The notes under the pieces: generated by a model
Databases searched by the model: none
Told to the model about the DNA's origin: nothing
Seen by the model: the letters and a program-made list of their open reading frames with translations, nothing else
In this document: positions 34,113 to 40,491 of the stretch, piece after piece
Layout of the letters: each line of letters starts with the position of its first letter
Numbering within the stretch: the stretch's first letter is position 1
Origin: a virus
DNA length: 64,000 nt
Direction: 5' to 3' (one strand)
Virus record (IMG/VR): IMGVR_UViG_3300025073_000028
Coordinates: 1 to 64,000 of that record
Translations under genes and position numbers: made by a program

Positions 34113-34396
34113 ACGACAACATGAACGACGTCAACATGCACAAGGCAGCAGGCGAGATCATCCTTATCTTAGGCAAAAACTTCCCTGAGATGGATCTCAT
34201 CAACTACTTTCCTACGCTCATGACTTCTCTCGCGGCATGTTTCATCACCGAATTCCCCATTCTCGGATGGGAAGACCTCAAGAAGATAATTAATCTTCCA
34301 GAAGCCGACCTTGCTATGGAAGCCACCTTCAAGAGAATGAAAGAATTCGCCAAGAAAATTCCGTCTCTCAATACGATCAACGACCTTCCGATGTAA
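34109..34396 (+). CDS. Small helical protein, paralogue of 45819
   Basis: 95 residues, helical. The C-terminal half (GWEDLKKIINLPEADLAMEA ... NTINDLPM) aligns with that of the gene at 45819 (TWKEIKEKLQNPDFDEAFEI ... NTINNIPV), so these are diverged copies. Function unknown. Confidence 0.6.
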   Translation: MNDNMNDVNMHKAAGEIILILGKNFPEMDLINYFPTLMTSLAACFITEFPILGWEDLKKIINLPEADLAMEATFKRMKEFAKKIPSLNTINDLPM

Positions 34397-34431
34397 CAGA
34401 AAATAACCACGATTTCTCACTGGAGAATACC

Positions 34432-34953
34432 ATGGACATCGCCCAAGCACAAAACATCCTCTCGCTCATTCAAGAGATCACCAACACGCTCAAGGAGCAT
34501 GGATTCTGGCCCAATGAAGAACTCATTTCCAACAAAGTTCCCGAACAAAACAAAACTTTACTCGATAAAATTGACAGCCAACAAGATGTCATCGAATCAC
34601 TCAAATACTCGCTAATACAAGAAGAAAAAAAAGGTGACCAATACTACCAGACAATCACAAACCTCAAAAAAAGAATAAGCAACGCTATTACAGACAACCA
34701 ATACCCGTTACTCATCAGCTTGATCATGACACTCGCCCCCTCAACCGCAACCGACAAACTGATCGCAAAAACACTCTACGACTACTTCTACGGTGAGGCA
34801 CGCAACAAAAAGATCATCTGGATCAAAAACTACAAGCAACTCACCAACACACATTTGAAAGACGCCAAAGATATCGTCGAAACGATCACTGGTCCATACG
34901 TTCCTGAACCAACCAAAATCGACCTCGAAAAGGACGAAGAATGGCCACAATAA
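34432..34953 (+). CDS. Protein with C-terminal ribosomal L7/L12-CTD-like segment
   Basis: 173 residues. Residues 1-75 are helical and coiled-coil-like (TLLDKIDSQQDVIESLKYS). Residues about 125-155 (KKIIWIKNYKQLTNTHLKDA then KDIVETI) match the core of the bL12 C-terminal domain (IK-x-x-x-x-x-T-x-x-x-LK-x-AKD-x-VE). In ribosomes that surface recruits translational GTPases; similar segments also occur in proteins of unrelated function. The presence of a GTPase-associated-centre RNA 3 kb downstream makes the match worth testing. Overlaps the start of the next micropeptide. Confidence 0.6.
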   Translation: MDIAQAQNILSLIQEITNTLKEHGFWPNEELISNKVPEQNKTLLDKIDSQQDVIESLKYSLIQEEKKGDQYYQTITNLKKRISNAITDNQYPLLISLIMTLAPSTATDKLIAKTLYDYFYGEARNKKIIWIKNYKQLTNTHLKDAKDIVETITGPYVPEPTKIDLEKDEEWPQ

Positions 34954-35021
34954 TTAGTGTTGCAACAACAATTGTACTTGGCTTAGCAATCTGCTGGTTA
35001 GGACAACAAGGGAAAAAATGA
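34941..35021 (+). CDS. 26-residue membrane micropeptide
   Basis: Starts inside the previous gene (AAGGACGAAGA upstream). MATIISVATTIVLGLAICWL followed by GQQGKK: one span, basic tail. Its stop overlaps a following ATG. Confidence 0.45.
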   Translation: MATIISVATTIVLGLAICWLGQQGKK

Positions 35022-35080
35022 TCGTTGATCTTTGCTTCGTACCACTGGAAGAAATTCCAGACACCATACAAGGAGAAAAT

Positions 35081-35365
35081 ATGAGCTACATCTCCAAGAT
35101 CATCGACAATATGATCGGAGAAAAAATCGAGCCACGTACCGCAATGAAATTACTCAACTGTGGCCTAGGATATCAAGGAACACTATCGCATCTCATGGAT
35201 CTCATCAAGGAGAAAGAGCTTGCGGCGCGAAAACACCCAAGTCTCTACCTCAAAGAACTAAACCTTGCGCGCTCTTACAAGGAGGAACTCAAACAACTTC
35301 AACAATACTACGACAACTACGAAGACGAACAATGTCAATGCGGCACTTGCAAATGTCAAGATTGA
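35081..35365 (+). CDS. Small helical protein with Cys tail
   Basis: 94 residues from the ATG with AAGGAGAA; an upstream in-frame ATG at 35018 (overlapping the previous stop) would add 21 residues. Helical, ending DEQCQCGTCKCQD, a likely metal-binding tail. Function unknown. Confidence 0.6.
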   Translation: MSYISKIIDNMIGEKIEPRTAMKLLNCGLGYQGTLSHLMDLIKEKELAARKHPSLYLKELNLARSYKEELKQLQQYYDNYEDEQCQCGTCKCQD

Positions 35366-35390
35366 CATAAAATAAACTTGAAACCTAACA
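35363..35390 (+). promoter_or_regulatory. TGACATAAA-type intergenic motif, copy 6
   Basis: TGACATAAA, 6 bases, TTGAAACCTAAC, then AGGAG and an ATG at 35401. The stop codon of the previous gene lies in the motif. Confidence 0.4.
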
Positions 35391-35400
35391 GGAGAAAATC

Positions 35401-35649
35401 ATGAGCACTAAAGTAGTAGTAGCATGGATCCTATATATGCTCACCATGATCTTCGCTGGACCCTACATCATCTGGTGGTTAGCAACATTCTCATACTGGG
35501 CACTGGTTGCTATCAGCATCGGTATGGCGTGCCTCGGAGGCATCACAGGCGCTATCTACGCTATCATTCACAATAGAAACGCAGTTATCAAGAGCATGTA
35601 CAAAAGTCTCGAACAAGAAAGACAAAACAAACTTCACGTCGTTGAGTGA
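35401..35649 (+). CDS. Two-span membrane protein
   Basis: 82 residues: spans at about 5-27 and 30-55 (WALVAISIGMACLGGITGAI), then a basic cytoplasmic tail. AGGAG upstream. Holin-like topology, but no family evidence. Confidence 0.55.
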   Translation: MSTKVVVAWILYMLTMIFAGPYIIWWLATFSYWALVAISIGMACLGGITGAIYAIIHNRNAVIKSMYKSLEQERQNKLHVVE

Positions 35650-35687
35650 CAAAAAATTTCTGGCATTTAAACAAAACGAGGTGTCCG

Positions 35688-35879
35688 ATGCAGTTCATCC
35701 TAGACTCAATCATCTGGTTGGTGATAACAGCGCTTGGAACTTTCCTAGGACTTCTAGGATTCAAGGCAGTAGGCGGTCCACTGGCCGTCAAAGCATCGCA
35801 AGTAGGCAAACCACTCAGGGATAAGCTCAACGAAAAATTCCCTGAAAAACAAGGCGACTCAACGCCACCAACTCTGTAA
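35688..35879 (+). CDS. Membrane peptide, paralogue of the gene at 47461
   Basis: 63 residues. The N-terminus MQFILDSIIWLVITALGTFL aligns with MQWAVDTLIWIGVTALGTIV at 47461. One membrane span, then a basic and Pro-rich tail. GAGGTG upstream. Both copies lie next to a SLOG-domain gene, suggesting a duplicated gene pair. Confidence 0.55.
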   Translation: MQFILDSIIWLVITALGTFLGLLGFKAVGGPLAVKASQVGKPLRDKLNEKFPEKQGDSTPPTL

Positions 35880-35881
35880 AA

Positions 35882-35995
35882 AAAAGCGGGCAAAAGCTCG
35901 CAAGGCAAGGCTTACACCTTAGAACTGATCACTCAAAAGGTCGTTCAGGCAGGAAAGCCACGATAACGAGCGGGAGGGGGCTCTTATCACTTTTT
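35882..35995 (+). ncRNA. Structured RNA ending in an intrinsic terminator
   Basis: Between genes: hairpins GCGGG/CTCGC, GAACTGATC/GGTCGTTC and a strong final stem (GATAA..GAGC/GCTC..TTATC, 35962-35988) followed by ACTTTTTG. This looks like a small RNA with terminator, or the 3' end of the upstream transcript. Confidence 0.5.
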
Positions 35996-36000
35996 GTCCT

Positions 36001-36091
36001 GGGTATGACATAAAAGGCCCTGGGGTGGAGAATTGAAACCTCGTGTAGAAATGTCTAGAACGCCAGGGGAGGAACCCTTATGACACTACCC
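36001..36091 (+). ncRNA. Long-range closed RNA structure
   Basis: GGGTA (36001) pairs with TACCC (36087), CATAA with TTATG, and CCCTGG with CCAGGG inside, with smaller inner hairpins (TAGA/TCTA). A TGACATAAA motif is embedded in the 5' strand. Not recognised as a known family. Confidence 0.5.
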
Positions 36092-36159
36092 GACGGCTAA
36101 GTAAGCTCAGCAAGGAGCATAAATAGTTATAATACTAAGAGTTCTCAATGATATAAAAA

Positions 36160-36243
36160 CAAGTGAAGGTAGTTTAAAGCTAAAACACATCAAAGTATGA
36201 GATCTCGGTAAAAAGTAAATCCGAGCCTTCACTTGCCTTTTTT
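36160..36243 (+). ncRNA. Three-way-junction RNA with U-tail
   Basis: A perfect 10-bp stem CAAGTGAAGG/CCTTCACTTG encloses TAG/CTA and CTCGG/CCGAG hairpins and is followed by CCTTTTTT. It can act as a terminator or be a small stable RNA. It ends 14 bases before the SLOG gene. Confidence 0.55.
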
Positions 36244-36257
36244 CCAAGGAGTAAACC

Positions 36258-36761
36258 ATGAAAGCTTACGCAGGAATTGGCTCGCGCGAAACTCCAAAAG
36301 AAATCTGTGACTTCATGACCCAAATTGCCAAAGTATTTGAGGCGAAGGGTTATACACTCTACAGCGGAGCAGCACAAGGAGCCGATGCTGCATTTGAAGC
36401 AGGCGTAAGTAATCCAGAAAACAAAAACATCTTCCTTCCTTGGCCAAAATTTAATGATCACACTTCGAGCGACTTCCATATAACCGAAGAAGCTCTCAAG
36501 ATGGCCAAATCATTTCACCCAAATTGGGATGCACTACGACTTGGAGGCAAAAAACTCCAAGCACGAACCTGTAACCAAATTCTAGGACCAAACCTAGACC
36601 AACCTGTAAAATTCGTAATCTGCTGGACCAAAAATGCAAAAGAAGTCGGAGGGACAGAACAAGCTCTCAGAATGGCCAAACACTATAACATCAAAATCTA
36701 CAACTTGGCAGACCCAGAAACCCTGGCAAAAGCCAAGAAATACGTAGAGGAAAACAAATGA
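36258..36761 (+). CDS. SLOG/DprA-like nucleotide-binding protein
   Basis: 167 residues. N-terminal Rossmann motif MKAYAGIGSRETP, then LYSGAAQGADAAFEAG and a C-terminal GGTEQALRMAKHYNIK, the layout of phage SLOG proteins related to DprA and LOG. These bind nucleotides or nucleotide-derived signals. A shorter-motif paralogue is at 46850. AAGGAG upstream; its stop overlaps the next start. Confidence 0.8.
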   Translation: MKAYAGIGSRETPKEICDFMTQIAKVFEAKGYTLYSGAAQGADAAFEAGVSNPENKNIFLPWPKFNDHTSSDFHITEEALKMAKSFHPNWDALRLGGKKLQARTCNQILGPNLDQPVKFVICWTKNAKEVGGTEQALRMAKHYNIKIYNLADPETLAKAKKYVEENK

Positions 36762-36901
36762 AAGATGACCACTTCATCATCATCATGGTCATTCTCACTA
36801 CTATTCTCCTTACACTTATTTTGACTACAGCAAAAAACATAATAGAATTAAGAAAACCAACACAACAATGTCAATGTCTTGACGATCAGGGGACCAAATG
36901 A
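36758..36901 (+). CDS. 47-residue membrane micropeptide
   Basis: ATGA overlap with the SLOG stop. Acidic head, one span (MVILTTILLTLILTT), tail with CQCLDD. Translationally coupled to the SLOG gene. Confidence 0.5.
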   Translation: MKDDHFIIIMVILTTILLTLILTTAKNIIELRKPTQQCQCLDDQGTK

Positions 36902-37029
36902 ACCCACAAAAATACTTCCTCGCTGTAGCATCAATCATTCTTGGTACATTTCTCATATTCACCACGATACTCGTGTCAACAATACCGAAACAACAATACC
37001 AACATTCGGAATCAAATGAAAACAAATAA
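36898..37029 (+). CDS. 43-residue membrane micropeptide
   Basis: ATGA overlap with the previous gene. MNPQKYFLAVASIILGTFLI then a polar tail: single-span, type II-like. Third gene of a coupled chain. Confidence 0.5.
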   Translation: MNPQKYFLAVASIILGTFLIFTTILVSTIPKQQYQHSESNENK

Positions 37030-37168
37030 AATTCTCATCTTCCTATTTCTCTTCAGTATCACAATGGGATTGTTCTTCGTAAGTATCTATCCAAAACCAG
37101 TATGTCAAGAAACTCAAGCAAACTTACAAGGAATAGATGAAACGAACCCCGGCGAGACTCTGAAATAA
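37016..37168 (+). CDS. 50-residue membrane or secreted peptide
   Basis: Starts inside the previous gene. MKTNKILIFLFLFSITMGLF resembles a signal peptide; the remainder (YPKPVCQETQANLQ) is polar with one Cys. Could be exported. Confidence 0.5.
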   Translation: MKTNKILIFLFLFSITMGLFFVSIYPKPVCQETQANLQGIDETNPGETLK

Positions 37169-37243
37169 AAAAATTTCACGAGCCGAGTTAACTATATACA
37201 TATAATTCTTAAAGTATTACTCAATAAATAAGGACACCATATA

Positions 37244-37549
37244 ATGGCTGCACATCTTTTAGCATTTATTACTATAGGTGTAATTTTTTACCTTATTCAC
37301 TCATTTTATAAAAAGGTAAATAAAATGGTCGTTTTTAACGAATTACCTAAAATAGAAGGAATAAAGAAAAGCTTACCATATCTATTAAAACAAACCATAG
37401 TAACTATAGTTCCAATAACTATAGGATTGGCAATTATAGAAATACATTTCGCGTTGGCGTTTTTAACAGTTTTTGCGGTTTTATTTATTAGTATTATAGC
37501 TATAACGTGCATCTGCTATTGTGATAGTGAATACGATAATTTTAATTAA
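37244..37549 (+). CDS. Multi-span membrane protein
   Basis: 101 residues with spans at about 3-22, 48-66 and 67-92 and a basic loop between the first two. Ends CICYCDSEYDNFN. Weak ribosome binding site (AAGGAC). Function unknown. Confidence 0.55.
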   Translation: MAAHLLAFITIGVIFYLIHSFYKKVNKMVVFNELPKIEGIKKSLPYLLKQTIVTIVPITIGLAIIEIHFALAFLTVFAVLFISIIAITCICYCDSEYDNFN

Positions 37550-37608
37550 TATAAAATACTTATATTCTTCAAAAAAAATAAAAAACTCTTTATTTTACGA
37601 GGAAAATC

Positions 37609-37989
37609 ATGACTTGTAAAATACTTGAAAAACTACAGGAACTATGTCAAGAATGCGAACACAATCAACCGGTTAAAGAAACAACTTGGCAAAAAGATCC
37701 TAAAACAGGACTGAAATGGGGACCAATTGCTGAAAAACCAATGGCTTGGCAAGAAGCCATGGATTGGGCAAAAGAACAAGGAGGGAGACTTCCCGAAAGA
37801 GGTGAACTCATTCAACTCTTTGATTCTAATTTGAAAAATATTATTATATCAATGTATCCAAAGATATTCTGGTCGTCGTCGTTCCTCGTCGGCTACACCG
37901 ACTACGCATGGGACGTGAATTTCAACTACGGCTACGTCCGCTACGACAATAAGACTATCGACTTCTACGCGCGTTGTGTGTGGCCGTGA
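37609..37989 (+). CDS. DUF1566/Lcl-fold protein with DGR-like variable end
   Basis: 126 residues. A leader MTCKILEKLQELCQECEHNQ is shared almost base for base with copies at 48487, 49960, 51898 and 53405. Then KDPKTGLKWGPI, AMDWAKEQGGRLP and the core FWSSSFLVGYTDYAWDVNFN ... ARCVWP, the C-type-lectin-related fold used by many retroelement targets. The last 40 codons are GC-rich with variable NNC codons. It may be a receptor-binding or other ligand-binding protein; no virion signal is visible. Confidence 0.8.
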   Translation: MTCKILEKLQELCQECEHNQPVKETTWQKDPKTGLKWGPIAEKPMAWQEAMDWAKEQGGRLPERGELIQLFDSNLKNIIISMYPKIFWSSSFLVGYTDYAWDVNFNYGYVRYDNKTIDFYARCVWP

Positions 37990-38010
37990 TTTTTTTGAAA
38001 ATTTGAAACT
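37867..38010 (+). repeat. DGR-type variable repeat, copy A, with conserved 3' tail
   Basis: From TTCTGG to the tail TTTTTTTGAAAATTTGAAACT. Differs from copies C and D almost only at codon positions 1 and 2 of NNC/NNT codons; A-free codons (TCG, GCG, GTG, GTC, GGC) are constant. Confidence 0.75.
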
Positions 38011-38018
38011 AAAAAATA

Positions 38019-38300
38019 GTGGTTATCCGGGAAGTGGGCTTAGAAGCAGCCATCTTTTAAAGAGTGGCCCCTTAACATTGCAAAGGCGTTTAAGAGTTCG
38101 GCAGCTTGCTGGCGCGTCAGTGAATAAAAACAAGACCTGAGCTTGTATGCGTACTGCTCGTCTGTTCGACGGAACAGATGACTCAAGCCATGAAAATGGG
38201 ATTGTCAGGATGTTTAAGTAGGTAGTTAAACTGACAATTTGGGGTGTTAACCTACTAATGGTAGACTGGCCTTTGGCGTAATAGCACACCTGATAACTAC
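38019..38300 (+). ncRNA. RNA resembling the 23S rRNA GTPase-associated centre, with an insert
   Basis: 38030-38065 reads GGAAGUGGGCUUAGAAGCAG then CCAUCUUUUAAAGAGU, and 38276-38290 reads GCGUAAUAGCACACC. This is the L11-binding region (E. coli 23S about 1051-1108; bacterial consensus GGCUUAGAAGCAGCCAUC and AAAGAGUGCGUAAUAGCUCAC). The two parts are separated by 210 bases placed inside the hairpin-44 stem. The whole is closed by a 9-bp helix GUGGUUAUC (38019) with GAUAACUAC (38292) that differs from rRNA but pairs. In helix 43, AUG/CAU of E. coli is AAG/CUU here, a compensatory change. It lies between a lectin-fold gene and tRNA-His. Role unknown: decoy for L11, translational GTPases or RelA, or thiostrepton-type drugs. 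Confidence 0.85.
38066..38275 (+). other. Insert in the rRNA-like RNA, possible intron
   Basis: Removing this segment restores AAAGAGU-GCGUAAUAGC, the bacterial consensus. The 5' boundary follows U and the last base is G, as for group I introns. Inside are hairpins TCTGTTC/GAACAGA, GTTTAA/TTAAAC with loop GTAGGTAG able to pair to downstream ACCTAC. No group I P7/IGS set could be identified. Confidence 0.5.
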
Positions 38301-38311
38301 TTTTATAGATG

Positions 38312-38383
38312 GTGACCGTAGTTCAACGGCTAGAATTTTGGGTTGTGGTCCCAAAGATGTGGGTTCGATTCCCACCGGTCACA
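38312..38383 (+). tRNA. tRNA-His(GUG)
   Basis: Acceptor GTGACCG/CGGTCAC, anticodon stem TTGGG/CCCAA with loop TTGTGGT, T-arm GTGGG-TTCGATT-CCCAC. A G precedes position 1, as expected for the extra G of tRNA-His. No CCA encoded. Confidence 0.92.
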
Positions 38384-38419
38384 TTAATTAAACAAAACAT
38401 CTTCGATTGGGAGAATGAT

Positions 38420-38668
38420 ATGCGCCAACAATTCAAAATCGGAGATGAAGTATTCTTAACCGATGGTAACGTCTATCTCATGAATACAGATGAAGTCAAA
38501 GGGACACTAATTATAAAAGATTATCTAAAAAATCAGCAAAAATATACAATAACACAAACCGGTGAAAATTTAGACTTTCTACATTGGTATCGATTGAACA
38601 GAAACACATATTGGATTCACGTTAGTCAATTCATTCCTATCACAGAAATAGAAGTTATAATTCTATGA
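38420..38668 (+). CDS. FKIGD-family small protein, copy 1
   Basis: 82 residues. Begins RQQFKIGDEVFLTDGNVYLM and ends with IHVSQFIPITEIEVIIL; the pattern F-x-IGD-x-V ... Y/W-H-x-SQ ... E-x-E-x-x-x-L recurs at 38675, 40104 and 54403. Beta-rich, SH3-like in style. GGGAGAA upstream. Function unknown. Confidence 0.65.
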   Translation: MRQQFKIGDEVFLTDGNVYLMNTDEVKGTLIIKDYLKNQQKYTITQTGENLDFLHWYRLNRNTYWIHVSQFIPITEIEVIIL

Positions 38669-38674
38669 GGTTAT

Positions 38675-38911
38675 ATGCCGCAATTTAAAATTGGAGACCA
38701 AGTATTTCTTACAAATAGAAATATTTATCGTGTGACTCTTACAAAGCGAGGAAGATCCTACGGAGAAGGAGCCTTAAAACCTTATCAAATATATACTGTA
38801 ATGAGTTGTTACGAAAAATACCCTGATTGGGTTATGTTAAATGGTAGTCCAGCTTATTATCATAGAAGTCAATTTAAACTTCTTAATGAAATGGAAACTA
38901 TAACCTTATAA
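38675..38911 (+). CDS. FKIGD-family small protein, copy 2
   Basis: 78 residues: MPQFKIGDQVFLTNRNIYRV ... YYHRSQFKLLNEMETITL. Tandem with copy 1 (6-base gap), with an extra GRSYGEGALKPYQIYTV stretch that is also seen in the 54403 copy. Confidence 0.65.
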   Translation: MPQFKIGDQVFLTNRNIYRVTLTKRGRSYGEGALKPYQIYTVMSCYEKYPDWVMLNGSPAYYHRSQFKLLNEMETITL

Positions 38912-38915
38912 AGTA

Positions 38916-38998
38916 GCCCGAATGGGGGAATGGTATACCCGGAAGACTTAAAATCTTCTGACCAATAGGTCGTGTCGGTTCAAGTCCGACTTCGGGCA
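38916..38998 (+). tRNA. tRNA-Leu(UAA)
   Basis: Acceptor GCCCGAA/TTCGGGC, anticodon stem GAAGA/TCTTC with loop CTTAAAA, long variable arm (TGACCAATAGGTCG), T-arm with TTCAAGT. Class II shape confirms Leu. No CCA encoded. Confidence 0.92.
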
Positions 38999-39013
38999 TT
39001 ACATAAAAATTAG

Positions 39014-39088
39014 GGCATCATAGTTTAAAAGGGAGAACGTCCGGCCCTTATGCTGTTGAAAATCTAGGTTCGAATCCTAGTGATGCCG
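39014..39088 (+). tRNA. tRNA-like gene, anticodon not assignable
   Basis: Acceptor GGCATCA/TGATGCC, D-arm GTTT/GAAC and T-arm CTAGG-TTCGAAT-CCTAG are intact. The anticodon arm only forms CGGC/GCTG with a 6-base loop CCTTAT, so the decoding identity is unclear. Second member of a duplicated tRNA pair. Confidence 0.7.
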
Positions 39089-39110
39089 TCTTTTTCTTAA
39101 AAAAAAAGTA

Positions 39111-39190
39111 GCCCGAATGGGAGGAATGGTATCTCCAGGGTTAAAATATCCTGGCTAATGAGCCTATCGGTTCAAACCCGACTTCGGGCA
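39111..39190 (+). tRNA. tRNA-Leu-like, diverged copy of 38916
   Basis: Same acceptor GCCCGAA/TTCGGGC, TTAAAAT still present, but the anticodon helix CCAGG/CCTGG competes with the D-stem and gives an irregular loop. Probably a duplicated and decaying tRNA-Leu(UAA), or one with altered folding. Confidence 0.7.
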
Positions 39191-39198
39191 TAAAAAAT

Positions 39199-39269
39199 GG
39201 CATCATAGCTCAAAGGAGAGAGCCTCTGGTGTCTACCAGAAGATCTAAGTATGAATCTTAGTGATGCCG
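39199..39269 (+). tRNA. tRNA-like gene, possible Asp(GUC), six-base anticodon loop
   Basis: Acceptor GGCATCA/TGATGCC as in 39014; D-arm GCTC/GAGC; anticodon stem TCTGG/CCAGA encloses only TGTCTA (GUC if U33 is the first base); T-arm CTAAG-TATGAAT-CTTAG lacks the usual TTC. Diverged copy in the duplicated pair. Confidence 0.65.
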
Positions 39270-39290
39270 TCTTCAAAAAAAAGGAAATAC

Positions 39291-39396
39291 TGCCTTCGCT
39301 AATATATTTATAAAATACTGAAGGCAAGATTCCATAACGGGTTGGGTGGGCTTCGATTAATACTGCATACTGAAGCTCCATCTGACCCATTTTCTT
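39291..39396 (+). terminator. Hairpins closing the tRNA cluster
   Basis: TGCCTTC/GAAGGCA (39291-39326) and a nested stem TGGGT..GGGCTTC/GAAGCTCC..ACCCA (39343-39389) followed by TTTTCTT. It probably terminates the tRNA transcript just before the next gene. Confidence 0.55.
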
Positions 39397-39405
39397 GGAG
39401 TAACT

Positions 39406-39975
39406 ATGCTTATTCAAAAACAAAAAAATCTATACCATCAAGTCTTAAAAGAAGAAACTAAAAGAAAAAATTATCCTCAATATAAAGTACTGGCCGAATT
39501 TCCTCTTAAAAAAGGAATATTCGATGCTCCGCATATTTATATTTGCTTTTCTAAAAATTCTCAACCCTTTGTTGTAAAGGGTAACCATATAGAATGTAAG
39601 AGATTTCTTACTCATTATAAAGAACGATTACTCGTTCATGAAATTCATACAATGAGTAATAATCTGATTACAATTTCATTAATGGGGCAAGGGAGATCAT
39701 TTAATCTTAATAGAAGCGCTAGTTGCGCATTTCTTGACGATCGAGATTCATACTTAAAATGTATGCTTAAAAGAAATCCATTAATTGTTTCCAATATAGA
39801 TACTGCAACAAAATTCAAAATGAATTCTAAGGGTTCTTTTTCACGCCCTTATCTTAAAGGGCATCGTTGTTATCATACAGTAAGTAAAGACATCGTCATT
39901 CATTTACATTGCAGAACAACTCCCCGAGGATGGAGACCAGAGTTTGATCAACTATGGGATCATCCTCTCAAATAA
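39406..39975 (+). CDS. Hypothetical basic protein
   Basis: 189 residues, basic, His/Lys/Arg-rich, alpha/beta. The two halves share a short pattern (FVVKGNHIECKRFLTHYKER; the later FSRPYLKGHRCYHTV). It follows the tRNA cluster. TTGGAG upstream. Nucleic-acid binding is plausible by charge; not recognised. Confidence 0.6.
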   Translation: MLIQKQKNLYHQVLKEETKRKNYPQYKVLAEFPLKKGIFDAPHIYICFSKNSQPFVVKGNHIECKRFLTHYKERLLVHEIHTMSNNLITISLMGQGRSFNLNRSASCAFLDDRDSYLKCMLKRNPLIVSNIDTATKFKMNSKGSFSRPYLKGHRCYHTVSKDIVIHLHCRTTPRGWRPEFDQLWDHPLK

Positions 39976-40103
39976 ATCATTTCTTCCTTTCTTCTCTCCT
40001 CAATAAAATCAACAATAATAACATTTTGTGCGCATTTTTATCCTTTAGAGGGATGAGAGTGGTCAGGAGAGAGAAGGGAGACTTTATCGTTTTAAGGAGA
40101 GAT

Positions 40104-40367
40104 ATGTCTCAAGAAACTAAATTTGAAATAGGAGATAAAGTTCTTTTACTAGATCCTTATATATACGTATTAAAAGATGAAAATCGTGGAAATAGAATAC
40201 CTGAACACACTCTTTTCCAACCGCGTTGTGAAAAACTAGAGCCAAGAATAAGCTATATAAGAGAGTCCCATCACATACCGAATTGGTATCGAATTAGTGA
40301 ATGGGGATATTGGTATCATAATAGTCAACTTATACATTTTGAACAACTAGAAATTGAAACCTTATAA
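40104..40367 (+). CDS. FKIGD-family small protein, copy 3
   Basis: 87 residues: TKFEIGDKVLLLDPYIYVLK ... YWYHNSQLIHFEQLEIETL. Start chosen at ATG with AAGGAG. The same family as the pair at 38.4-38.9 kb. Upstream 128 bases hold only pyrimidine-rich sequence. Confidence 0.65.
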   Translation: MSQETKFEIGDKVLLLDPYIYVLKDENRGNRIPEHTLFQPRCEKLEPRISYIRESHHIPNWYRISEWGYWYHNSQLIHFEQLEIETL

Positions 40368-40378
40368 AGGTGAAAAAC

Positions 40379-40447
40379 ATGTGTATCTTTTCATACATCA
40401 TAATATGTGTTGTTTTAGTTTTTCTTATTATATTTCTTACTGCTTAA
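40379..40447 (+). CDS. 22-residue membrane micropeptide
   Basis: AAGGTG upstream; MCIFSYIIICVVLVFLIIFL plus TA. Single span. Confidence 0.4.
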   Translation: MCIFSYIIICVVLVFLIIFLTA

Positions 40448-40491
40448 GATAATTTTTAATAAAAAAATAAATTCAACTTTTAGGAGAAATT

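Noticed and set aside
38066-38275. Definite group I intron
   Set aside because: Boundary bases fit, but no convincing guide sequence, P3/P7 or G-binding site could be drawn by eye; kept only as a hypothesis.
39014-39088. Suppressor tRNA reading a stop codon (TTA in the loop)
   Set aside because: The loop can be read as CTT, TTA or TAT depending on register and U33 is not in place, so no anticodon can be claimed; genes here read normally with the standard code.
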